NCBI GenBank assembly: GCA_033980235.1
Contig: CM067066.1
Location: forward strand, 34,821,180 to 34,885,179
DNA: 64,000 nucleotides
Direction: 5' to 3'
Origin: Diadema setosum
Lineage: Eukaryota > Echinodermata > Echinoidea > Diadematoida > Diadematidae
The position numbers were made by a program, and so were the translations under genes. The notes under the pieces are model-generated. The model was given only the letters and a program-made list of their open reading frames with translations, did not search any database and had not been told where the DNA came from. Of this stretch, positions 50,099-60,609 are shown one piece after another. The first letter of the stretch is position 1; each line of letters begins with the position of its first letter.

Positions 50099-50170
50099 AG
50101 CTCGGTGGTCTAGTGGAGATGACACCTGTCCGGTGGTCAGGTGGTCGTAGGTTTGAATCCTGCTCGAGTA
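50099..50170 (+). ncRNA. tRNA-like sequence, unit 1
   Basis: A 72-nt block folds as a tRNA on paper: acceptor arm 50099-50105 with 50164-50170 (6 of 7 pairs counting wobbles), D arm gtc/gac, anticodon arm cctgt/tcagg (4 of 5 pairs) with loop ccggtgg, a 5-nt variable region, and T arm gtagg/cctgc with loop tttgaat. The A-box region ggtctagtgg and the B-box ggtttgaatcc are recognisable. Position 33 is C, not T, and the block sits in a repeat, so it is a tRNA-derived pol III promoter rather than a working tRNA gene. Confidence 0.7.
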
Positions 50171-50362
50171 TGTATGCCCATGATTTTTTATCATGGCTAC
50201 TACTAAAACACTGATCAATTCAGTGCTTATTTACGTCGATGTTGGGCAGTTTGTCAATAGGTTGCAATGAAAACATCTCGACGGAAGAATTTCATGAATT
50301 TGAATAATAAAGCAGTACCTGCTGCATGTTATAAGGATTAGAACCAATACTTGCTGCCCGGC

Positions 50363-50434
50363 GAAAGCTCGGTGGTCTTGTGGAGATGACGCCTGTCCGG
50401 TGATCAGGAGGTCGTAGGTTCGAATCCTGCTCGA
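50363..50434 (+). ncRNA. tRNA-like sequence, unit 2
   Basis: Same fold as unit 1 with a perfect B-box ggttcgaatcc, A-box region ggtcttgtgg and anticodon loop ccggtga. The differences from unit 1 fall mostly in the loops and the variable region. Confidence 0.7.
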
Positions 50435-51639
50435 GTAAGTACGCCCATGATTTTTTATCATGGCTACTACTAAAACACTGATCTATTCAGTGCTTATTTA
50501 CGTCGATGTTGGGCAATTTGTCAATCGGTTGCAATAATAGATATGTGTATTATTATTTGTGTTTTAGTTTTTGTTTTTGATAGAGAGGTTTCAGTTTTGA
50601 TTCAGTCCAAAGTGTGTCAAGGATTCACACTGGTGCCCTTGTAAAGTGCGTTCTCCCGTTCTCTGTACTACTTTAGGAAATGATGACAGACACATTTTTT
50701 TTTTTTTTAAACAGTAAAAAGTCTGTACTGTACCATCTCTTTTGAAGTTTGACATGATGGCATGCATGATGAATAGTGTGTCCGATTCTGTCTTCTTCTT
50801 TTTTTAAGATGTAGATTTGTATGTACCTATTCTAGCTCAAACATCACAGACGTCTTATGTGTTAGTGAACTTGCTTTTTAAATATTTGATGACAATAAAC
50901 CAATTTTGGAAACCTCCCCTCCAAAATCAAAGTTCAAGTTTATAATGGCTCAAAGTCTGTGGTCCATGATTCCACCATGGTCAAGTGGGTGTAGTTAAAA
51001 GGGTCTTTGGACAGGGCCATATTTTATTGTTTACATGTAGGTGTGTGTATGTGTGTGTGTGTGTCAAGCAATGCTGATAATAAGCAGTCTGTGTGTGTTG
51101 TGATTTGACAAGTCTAGTCAATTTATTATCATTTTATCATTATTTTGTCATCATTAACAGCCACAAAGATCCCCTACTGATACAACATATGATACAAAAA
51201 AGCAACCCTACATTTTTTTTTCTTTTACAAGCATTTGGTGTCAGCATTTATCAGTGCACAAACAACCATTAGAACTCAGCATATTACAGGTGTGCTACAT
51301 GCATTTTGAAATATCACTCATTTCCACAAGTAGGTTAGTTCAGAGCATCTGCATTCCATCATGAATGGGTTCTGCTCAAATGCAAATTGCATAATGACTC
51401 TGTAAAGAAAGGTCATGTTGCTATAAAGGCCACTGCTATGGTTTCTGTGGGTGGCCCTTTGGTACAGATTTTCACAGATTGCACTTGCATGCTGTTTATT
51501 TTTTGTTCTTTTTGAGAAAATTATTGCAATGAGTGTCGATTGGTTTTAAACTGTTATTAATTTAGGCCTTTGAGAAAAAAATATGAAATCCTCGCCACAA
51601 TTTTAAAGATATACAGTATCAGGTACCAATGTTATGGAT

Positions 51640-51853
51640 ACTGTTTAAGCTGTAATTTTCACGTACAGATATTTTTGCGAATGGGGAAGTCATGGACATT
51701 TTTCGAGACGTTTTCGCGAATTGACACGAAGCTGTCGTAAGTGCACTAACAGTGCATGGGCGACATTTTTGCTTGAAGTTAAATTTGCGGTCCAACAGTG
51801 ATTCACGAAATTCACAAAAATTGAACCCTTGCAAAAATAACGGCTTATACAGT
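51640..51853. mobile_element. TTTTCGCGA fold-back element, copy 2
   Basis: actgtttaagctgtaatttt to aaaataacggcttatacagt; same order as 31419-31644 with several CpGs mutated (older). Confidence 0.82.
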
Positions 51854-52091
51854 ATCATTATTGTCTATAGACAAAAAGCAAAGGGAGATGTAGTAGGTAT
51901 TATATGCTGTATCAGTCCTGAGATGTCTATCATATCAGTCACTAGAATAATAAGATTGTCAGCTTTGACTGGCCAGCATTAAAATGTTTGTTTATTCTCC
52001 CAGGGAAATCCTATTGTAGCTTCATATTCCAGTTTCCATTTCGATTGATGGATGGCGGTTAGCTGGGGATTTTCCTTTTCTTGCTGAAGTA

Positions 52092-52448
52092 TTAAAGGTC
52101 CAGTTTACCTTTGGGAGCAGTGATTTCAAAAATTTTCAAGATATCATATTTGATGCCTATGTGTAGGTCTGTTGTATCATAAAACATCCTACCATATGAA
52201 ATATTTGCAATAAAACCTAAAATATAAGGAGATATCAGGGTTTTTCTCAATAAACCGTAACTGTATACGGTTTAGTCTGGGAATTTTTTTATTATAACTA
52301 TTGTTCACATTTTGTGTATTTAACAACACTTAACATCGATTATACGGATTCAAATTTTGACAGTGGTTGTTTCTATCCCTAACTCACATTTTAGAACTAT
52401 TTTATAGCACTAATGCTTTCATCTGCAAATGGTAAATTATGCCTTTAA
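52092..52448 (-). mobile_element. TTAA MITE, family C, full copy
   Basis: TTAAAGG at the left and CCTTTAA at the right, with TTAA at both edges. It is the reverse orientation of 10396-10779 and 59057-59418. Non-coding, 357 bp. Confidence 0.88.
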
Positions 52449-53435
52449 CCAGCTGTGGTGTGTGAATGCAAGCATGAAATTCATCTCAAATGCAGTTTCC
52501 TTGTGAGAGGCCTTTGTCTTCTAGAAAGAAAGAAAGAAAGGAAGGGAGAAAGAAAACTAATTTTTATGTGTATTGAAAGTTTGAGGAATATTGTAATATA
52601 GAAATATTAAGTAGACCCGGTTGAGTATATCATCAGTTTGCACTTTCACAATCACATCAGCATTGTGGCTTTCCACATCGGTTGAGACATACTGCTAATT
52701 GAATGCCAAAACCACCGGGTATGATACAACTCTGTGTGATTTGCTTGTTAAATGTTTCACACTTCGGGGAATCTTGGGAGTAACTATGAAAGGTGATAGC
52801 CATCAGCGTGGGGGATATTTAAGTTTGTATTAAAGTGTGTGCGTGTTTGTTGGTCGGGGAGGGAGGCTCTGCGTTTGGATAGTTCAGATTTTCTCATCTG
52901 TGGAAGTGCATGGATATTTCCTGCAAGGGTGCTTGTGTTGTGGCTTGTTTATGGTGGGGAATTTCTCTGTGGTGTTGAAATGGAGACTCTGCTGGTCCAT
53001 TACTATGAGAGTTGCATTGAATTGTCACGAATGGTGCCACAGAAGAGCAGAACGTGACATTCAATGGCCAGGTTGTGTCTGTGTCAAGAATGCATTGTAG
53101 GTACAGTACTTCAATATATCATGATTTTCTTATTGTTGTAACGAAAATATGAGGCTAGATTGTTGATGCTATGTAAAATGCATTCTGTAGCCATTGCTGA
53201 CTTGAAATCATCCACTGTAACAAGGGGAATATTAAAGTGACAGATCATTTCTGAAATGTATGGCTCACTATTATAATGTGTGTTGTATTTGAGTTCATGA
53301 AGGTTGTCAAATTGCATGCACTCGTTCTTAGGGACTTGAATTGAACAGAGATCTACTTAGAGTCAAATCAGAAATATGGTGGGTTTGAAATTGGTGTTCC
53401 TACTTAGGGATATTTTATCTATTTATTAATGTGTT

Positions 53436-54302
53436 TATACCCCCGCCAAACAAAGTTTGAAGGGGGTATATAGGAATCAGCGGACGGTCGGTCGGGCGGT
53501 CGGTCGGGCGGTCGGTCGGGCGGTCAGTCCGTTGCAAATCTTGCGTCGCGAACTACTTCCTCAGTTTTCAACCGATTCCCATAAAACTCGGCACAGATGT
53601 GTGCCTTGGGTTGTAGATGTGCAAGACATATTTTTTGACAGTACCCAAAAGTACGTTGCCATGGTAACGGCATATTATGGGCAAAAATGGGTGCAAATCT
53701 TGCGTCGCGAACTCCTCGCACAGTTTTTGATCAATTTTTTATGAAATTAGGTACAGATGTTCATCTGAATATGTTAATGTGCAAGACACATATTTCTGCC
53801 GTGGCAAAAAGTGCATTGCCATGGTAACGGCATGTTATTGGTAAAATAGGGCAAAATGCTTCATGGCAAAACTGTTTCATCAGTGTTCTTCCAATTCTCA
53901 TGGAATTCATATTGAATGTTTGTCTTAGGATATAGGTCAGCATGACACATTTCTTGACAGTGACAAAAAGTATGTTGCCATGGTAACAGCTCACATATTA
54001 TGAGCCAAAATGATGGAAAATTTTGTGTTGCAAACTACTTCCTCAGTTTTTGCCCAATTTCCATGAAACTTGGTACAGATGTGTGCCTTTGGTTGTAGAT
54101 GTGCAAGACGCATTTTTTGACAGTACCCGAAAGTACGTTGCCATGGTAATGGCATATTAATGGCAGAAGATCAAGGAAAGATCTTGCGGATTTAACTACT
54201 TCCTCAGTTTTTTGACCAAAGCTTATGAAATGTTGTTTTGACCAAAGCTTATGAAATGTTGTTTGGCGGGGGTATAACCAGTCGCTGTAGCGACATTTCT
54301 AG
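53436..54302 (+). mobile_element. Non-autonomous Helentron-like element 2
   Basis: About 870 bp. The 5' TTTATACCCCCGCCAAAC forms a hairpin with gtttgaagggggtata, followed by a (GGTC)n tract at 53485-53527. The core has about four units of 150-180 bp. The 3' end has GTTTGGCGGGGGTATAA (inverse of the 5' end), hairpin GTCGC-tgta-GCGAC (54281-54294), then ATTTCTAG and T. The last 20 bases match element 1 outside the hairpin loop, while the cores are unrelated. Confidence 0.75.
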
Positions 54303-55910
54303 TTATTTATTTATTTTTGCTCAGATGGGTAGAAATCCCATTGTTGTTGTGAAGCAAAATGTGAGATTTTTTTTTTTTTTTTGCATGTATGGCATTTGAA
54401 TACATGTTGTTGAATCATCAATTATGAACCCCAGCTATGAGAAGCGAGTCACACACATTGCACACATTTTATTTCTTGAGGTTTTAGGATGATGCTGGCA
54501 TTACTTATTTCTGGAGTGACTTTATTTTCAGTAGTTTGATGGAGTGGATAAGAAGGGATGTTTGTTCGATGTGCAGCTGACAGCATTGCGACACAGCTGC
54601 TGATGTTAATTGCAACATGGCCAATATCCTCATTTCCAGCCACAAAAGGCTCAAACACAGCCTGCCAAAATTATTTCTTTCCTCTTTGTGGAAGGTTTCT
54701 TTCTTTGTTCTTTTTATTTTAGCAAGACCATAGATTCTCTCTTCCTTCTCGCTTTTCTCCTATCTTATTGTTGCTTTGTTTACACACATTCCTTCCCCCC
54801 CCCCCCATTTAGTTCCAACATTTGTGGTGAAATGAAACATTGCTGCCCGTCACTGTGTGCCCTTTTTCTCGGCCTGGTTTCAATTCCCCCTTTTTGGGCC
54901 AAGCACCTCCTGGAACTTTTTGCCGACCCCCATGAGACATGATGTAAGATGCTGCGATCAGAGAGGCGTTTGAGAGCGAATGTGTTCCGCCATGACACAT
55001 ACCCTTGATGACTGCCACCATTCGTGGCACTCCGGCTCACCAGAGCGCTACGTACTGGATTGATCCGTCTGATTCTGGCTGGGCGCTAATTTCTCCCGTT
55101 GTCATGTAACCGCTCATTTGTAGGGGGCTTTGGAAGGGGCGATGTGGCAGGAAGAAGGTGTGACTCTCTGTGAGGCTGGTGAGGCTTAGGAGATAATTCT
55201 TCAGGATTTTGCCGGTCAGATCTGGCCACTTGTTGCATGCGATCTGGAAGGGATCAAACACCATCTGACCAGAATTGATAGATTTCTTCTTCATCTTCGT
55301 CAATTCATGGAGAAAGCTGTCAGGATGGAGAACACCAGACGGAAATAAATGGATCACCACTGAAAGAACATTTTTCTTTTTTTGTTTTCGGAGAAATATG
55401 GCTGTAAGCAGTTGTTTCATGCTCTTTAGTCCCATTCTGTATGCTTGGTTGTTTGTCCCAGTAAGACTTTGTTTTATCTTTACTTGACTTACTTTTGTCC
55501 TTATGTCAGTTTTTTTGCTACTGATAGCTCTCTTGTCTCTTTTGTACCTTTCGTCAAAGTTTCATCTATGCCCTCCTATCTGTGGATAGATCTCAATGCT
55601 CACAATCTGCTCAATGCATGTGGTTCTGTGCGTGCGTGTCTGATGAACGAAATGGCATTTGTGATAAATATTTTTTGTTTGTGTGTAACTGATATCGGTC
55701 TCGGGACGTTTCAATTTGCAGTTTCGTGGTTTAGGTGTATGTATTCCTACTCATTGTTCATAAAGTTGTCATACATTTTTCCTTTGGGTTTGGGAATGGG
55801 AAGAGAGTCCAAGCTGTAGTGGGAAAATTATATGAAAGATCTTCAAGAAACATGGTATGTAGAGTAGTAATATGATCTATGTGTCTGTTCACATTTTCTG
55901 TAACTCACAG

Positions 55911-56012
55911 AGCAACCTGTACCCAACTGTTGGTCTTCAGACACCCGGTGAAGTGGTCGACACAAACTTTGGTCAAAGCCCCTTCATGTTCAACATAGAA
56001 GATCTCATGCAG
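55911..56012 (+). CDS. RANBP9: RANBP9/10 internal exon e (end of SPRY domain)
   Basis: A 102-nt exon of 34 whole codons, phase 0 at both ends. Acceptor actcacag ends at 55910 and donor gtaaga begins at 56013. It reads S then [20 protein letters not shown], followed by [13 protein letters not shown]. This matches the C-terminal strand of the SPRY domain in RANBP9/10 ([16 protein letters not shown] is nearly invariant in the family). Because it is in phase 0 and a multiple of three, this exon alone could be skipped without a frameshift, but that would delete the end of the SPRY fold. Confidence 0.97.
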
Positions 56013-56575
56013 GTAAGATATTAACTGCATTTACATCAGTAATATGATACGATACAATCCTGTGAGTGCCTACATTGCGGTAGAAAGTAGGTAGGGGGCA
56101 TGATCTGGAGAGCGCCCTCTATTGATCATGTTTCTCGAGTGTATCATGATTCTCAGCAACAACAACAACAACAACAACAAAATACCCACCCCATGTCTGC
56201 AGAAAGAAATTTTGTGGCCTTTCCTTTGACTAAGCACAGTTGCTTTGCCATTTGATGTGATCCTCAACCCTTTTGCAGGCAAAGAAAAAAACAAACAAAC
56301 AAATGATAATAACTTAACCTGTTCTGTATGGGAACCTGATGGCCCGTGCATTAAGTCTATTTGCACTTCAAAATTCAGTATGGAACGGGTTAACTAATTT
56401 TAAATACTGATTTTTAAACACATCAAACAAAACATTAATCCTTGTGTGTGTACACACATAGAATCATTAGCTATTGCAATCTACCTCATGAAGCAAAAAT
56501 CAGGCTTTACTGTTTTTGTTTTTTTAACTCTCACAATAGTGTGGCTTGCACAGTTTGTATGAATGACACATAAGC

Positions 56576-56677
56576 TGCAGTCACACTGGCAAAAGATTGT
56601 GAAGTTTAAGATCACAATCATTAAGATCTCAAAATTTTGCCAGTGTGACTGCAAACTTCCCCCGAAACTTCTTGCAA
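56576..56677. repeat. 100-bp inverted repeat
   Basis: Arms tgcagtcacactggcaaaa and ttttgccagtgtgactgca are exact inverses. A further gggcagtgtgaatg lies at about 56735, so a larger fold-back may be present. Confidence 0.85.
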
Positions 56678-56935
56678 ACTTCCCTTTCAAACTAGGGAAA
56701 TTTCCCGAAACCCGCCAATCTTTTCTATCTTTGGGCAGTGTGAATGACAGCTACTGAAACTTCACAAGGTTTTTTTGTGACCAGTCAACCATTCTGTTTG
56801 TGGGCGTAGCCGCTGAAGCGTGCAGTCATTGTAATGTACATGTGTGCATTGTTACATCACAATCACCAGCTGTCAGATGATGTGCTCTTTTTTTTTTTCG
56901 TGCAATCAAAAACCAGTGACCCAAACTTTGAGAAC

Positions 56936-57502
56936 TTAAAGGACAAGTTCACCTTCATTAACATATGGATTGAGAGAATGTAGCAATATTAGTATAACTC
57001 ATCATTGAAAGTTTGAGGAAAATTGGACAATTGATGCAAAAGTTATGAATTTTTAAAACTTTTGTGTTGGAACCGCTGGATGAGGAGACTACTAAGGCTC
57101 ATGATGTCATATGAGTACAACAGTATAAAGAAAATGTAAAGAAAATTCAACATATTTTCACTTTTTTCGCATAATAAAAGAGCACTTGACTTACCTCTTT
57201 CTAAAGGCAATGGGAATAATATTACCCATAACATATGTCAGTAACGAGTCAAGGGAATGTGTACTTTTTTCAAAAGATGAAATTTTGTGAAATTCTCTTT
57301 ATATTTTCCTTATATTGTTGTACGCATGTGACATCATACACTGCAGTAGTCTTCTCATCCAGTGGTGACTGCACAAAAACTTCAAAAATTCATGACTTTT
57401 GAACGGATTGTCCGATTTTCCTCAAACTTTCAATGATGTGTTCTACTAATATTGCTACATTCTCTCAATCCTTATGTTAATGAAGGTGAACTTGTCTTTT
57501 AA
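56936..57502 (+). mobile_element. TTAA MITE, family A, intact copy
   Basis: 567 bp. Carries the uninterrupted ggattgagagaatg that is the empty site for the insertion at 2625-2994. Confidence 0.92.
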
Positions 57503-57677
57503 AGATTGAGAAGTTTAGCTGCCAGTGTGGATAGAGAAGCAAACTTTGCAAAGACTTTGTTATCTTTTTCCATTGTGCCCAGGGCAATTGATGAAAAATC
57601 ACTTCTTGCATTTTTTCAATCCCATGATCCTTACTGAAGCTGCAAGCACAAGTTCCCAGTGTCACACTGCAGTGGGT

Positions 57678-57893
57678 ACTGTATAAGCTGTTATTTTCGC
57701 GAGGGTTCAATTTTTCGCAAATTTTGCGAATCTCAGTTGGGTAGCAAATTTAACAACACGCAAAAATGTCTCCATGCACTAGGGTAATAGCGCATATCGT
57801 GCATTAGCGTTGGCGTCAGTTCCCGAAAACAACATGCCTGTGACCTCCTCATTCGCGAAAATATCTGTACGTGAAAATAACAGCGTATACAGT
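57678..57893. mobile_element. TTTTCGCGA fold-back element, copy 3 (opposite orientation)
   Basis: actgtataagctgttatttt to gaaaataacagcgtatacagt-like end; the interior is the reverse order of 31419-31644. Confidence 0.85.
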
Positions 57894-59056
57894 ATTATGT
57901 ACAGCATATGCCGTCTAGAGATTTTAAGTGTATGGCTTGCAGCTGATAGTGTTTGTTGTTTGTTTTTTTTAGCTAAATGTAAACGGCAGTGACGATTAAA
58001 ATCAAATTTTGAATCGTGATACGAAGACGGACAATTCATGTGTGTGTGAAAGTGCCTGTTGAGAGTTTGAGGAAGCTGCCTGCCAGGGGGAAAGAAGGTA
58101 TGGAAGGGATATAGCTACAAAAATAATTCAGTTTACTCTAAATTTTGTCACAAAAGGGCTGAACATGTGGTTGCCACGTTGTCTATGGCTCTGTCCCAGA
58201 AACATTCAGCCCCATTGCTTCACAAATGTGTATGGGTACGGCAGGAATCACAGGATGACTCAAAGCTTGCCCAATTTTAGCTGTCCTTGAAGAAAAAAAG
58301 AAGTAAGAACATGTGTACAGGCTGTTTGTAGAGACAGCATAGAACAGACGAGACCAAGACTCAACATAAGCCAAGGTTTCAGGTTTGCCCGTGTTTTTTT
58401 TTTATTTTTGGACGAAAACCAAAGATTAGTTGTAGATGTGTAGGACTAATAATGGGTGTATTTCAGAGAAAATGCTGCAGAAAAACCATCTAAAAAGTAG
58501 TCAGTTAAGTGTAAATGTATGTGAGGGAGAAAGGTTTGCTTTAGCCCATTGAGGACGGTCTGATTTTGCTACAACACGCATTTCCCATAGACACCTGCCC
58601 GAGTATATTTGGGACTCGTCCTCGACGGGTTAACACCATGTGTGTGTACAATGCAGTCCTAGCAGGGACCGTTGCTTGGCAGAAAAAGAGCTTTATAGAC
58701 AGAGGAGAGTTGAGGAGGGAAGCATATTATGTAAATTGTATGTTAATGTTCAATGCATATTCATGTACAGCAATCCTGTAAAAGTGCAGCATACTATGAG
58801 ATATCACAGTAGGACAGGAAACTCTGATCCTTGGTTTACAAACTGTACTAATTACCATGAAGTTTGAGAGAGACAGATTGCATCTTGCTGACATGCTTTA
58901 TTGCATCAAATGTGGCTCTGTCCCATATTGCTCTGCTTCTCTGATCTGCACACATCACAAGCTGAGATTAGGTAGTGGTAGCACTTTTGCTGATATGATA
59001 GTAACATGAGATATGTGAAATGTACACTCAGTAATGTAAAATGGACACTCAGTATT

Positions 59057-59418
59057 TTAAAGGCATAATTTACCAATTGCAAATGAAACAAAAACCTAGC
59101 ATTAGTGCTTCAAAATAGTTCTAAAGTGTGAGTTTGGGATAGAAACAACTTAAGTAAAAATTTGAACCAGTGTAATCAATGTTAAGTATTGTTAAATATA
59201 CAGAATGTGAACAATAATTTAAATGTTTCTAGACTAAACCGTTTACAGTTATGGTTTAATGAGAAAAATAGAGATATCTCCATATATTTTAGACTTTATT
59301 GCAAAAAATTTTATATGCTAGGATGTTTTGTGATACAACTGACCTACACGTATGCATCAAAAGTGAAAATGTGAACATTTTTTAAATCACTGCTCCCAAA
59401 GGTAGACAAGACCTTTAA
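59057..59418 (+). mobile_element. TTAA MITE, family C, full copy
   Basis: TTAAAGGCATAATTTACC at the left and ACCTTTAA at the right. Same order of internal blocks as 10396-10779. 362 bp, non-coding. Confidence 0.88.
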
Positions 59419-60215
59419 GCTCCCTCTCATCTTGAGATTGAGAGTATCATTCTTAATAGCAAGTAATTTTGTGCTTCTCAGTGATTGTTTACTCAGAACA
59501 GATGATGACAGCACAATTGGGGCTATTCTTTTTTTTCTTTTTTTTTAGGAGGAGGAGGAGGGGGGGGGGGGAAGATGAGGAAACGGCATGAGATATATTG
59601 AAAAGCTGTAATGTCAGAATTGTAATTTCCTTTTCCTCCTCATCAGATTCTAAATAAAACAGTGCCATTCCATGCAAGTCATTTTGGTTTTTTAGTGACA
59701 GCAGTAAACGGGGGCAGGGGGTTCCTTGTCATTTATGATGCTTCTTGCATACTCTATCATGACACAGCGCAAGATTGTGTTTATAGAAGCACAGCGGTGC
59801 TTGCAGCACTAAAAATATTGTGTGGCACATTTCTCAATCTCGACCAAAGCAAGCTCGGGTGTCAATCAGAGGCAGGGAAACTGCAATTATGGCTTGCATT
59901 AACGGATTTGAACGACTGCCCTGTCATTCCACTGATGAAGATGTTGTGAGATTAATTGTGATGTAGGGGTGCAGATTTACAATGTAGGCCTACCGTATAC
60001 ACTGTAGATAGACATGGCTGTAATGCACCCACCACAAAGATCAATGTCTCAAAGGTAAAATCCCCCTTTTGCATGCCCTCCTGATTTTCATCAAATTTGA
60101 AGAAAAGATGACTGCTGTTTTCAGGATAGGATGTGTCCTGTTCTACCATTGCATCATAGCATTTACAGTATAGAATAAGTATATTTGATAAACCTTTTGT
60201 GTGTACCTATATTTG

Positions 60216-60240
60216 TTTTTTTTTTTTTGGGGGGGGGGGG
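60216..60240. repeat. T13-G12 junction
   Basis: Thirteen T followed directly by twelve G. Confidence 0.97.
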
Positions 60241-60540
60241 TGGGTATCTTTCAAGTTTGTTATGCTGATAAGGTATTTATTGGCTAACATGTTATGCTGA
60301 ATGTTGTTATGTATACTGAATGCGCTGGATTTTATCTACATTGAGGTAGATATTTTCCAAACCTGTCCATGTTTTTGCTTTGAGAGGGCTACTGCCTCAC
60401 CTCCTCAAAGTACACAGTTTGAGTCCTCGGTGACAGACAGAAACTTGTAGGCATGTCTGTCTTTCTACTTACAGAAATTAACTACACTGTATTATATCTA
60501 TGAAACAATAGTGCTCGCCCCCATAGCTTTAGCTTTACAA

Positions 60541-60609
60541 TTGCGCTTTGGGCCTTGTGGGAAAAGCGCACTATAAATAATAGTAATAATAATAATGATA
60601 ATAATAATT
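60541..60609 (+). mobile_element. SINE-like 3' tail
   Basis: ttgcgctttgggccttgtgg, then gaaaagcgcactataaataa and an (ATA/ATG)n tail. The gcgctt...aaaagcgc(t/c)ataaa hairpin plus triplet tail resembles the 3' ends of several aquatic-animal SINEs. A weak B-box-like gtttgagtcct lies at 60418, but a full head was not established. Confidence 0.45.

Larger units (their letters stand above)
49911..50540 (+). mobile_element. tRNA-derived repeat cluster (antisense tail plus two tandem units)
   Basis: 49912-50020 is an inverted tail fragment. Two head-to-tail units of about 240-265 bp follow (roughly 50021-50275 and 50285-50535). Each reads atgaatttgaataataaagc, a tRNA-like block (50099-50170 and 50363-50434), the catgattttttatcatgg palindrome, and a tail ending gttgcaat. 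The promoter-like tRNA block at the front is SINE architecture, though the surrounding inverted repeats also resemble a MITE. The antisense ORFs over both units are shadows. Confidence 0.8.
48510..55910 (+). other. RANBP9/10 intron d-e
   Basis: A 7,401-nt intron (gtaagt to cag, phase 0). It contains three TTAA MITEs, a tRNA-derived repeat cluster, a TTTTCGCG element and a Helentron-like element, each listed separately. 50540-51630, 52450-53430 and 54310-55910 show only short simple repeats. A minus-strand ORF of 132 codons at 55037-55435 matches nothing I know and is probably chance. Confidence 0.92.

Noticed and set aside
50099..50170. A functional nuclear tRNA gene
   Set aside because: C at position 33, imperfect stems, and location in each unit of a dispersed repeat point to a tRNA-derived promoter.
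50012..50461. Two similar minus-strand ORFs (about 70 residues each)
   Set aside because: They translate the antisense of the tRNA-like repeat; their similarity is due to the repeat, not to a protein family.
55037..55435. 132-codon minus-strand ORF, among the longest in the window
   Set aside because: No recognisable motif or family and no splice context. Kept only as a note in the intron entry.
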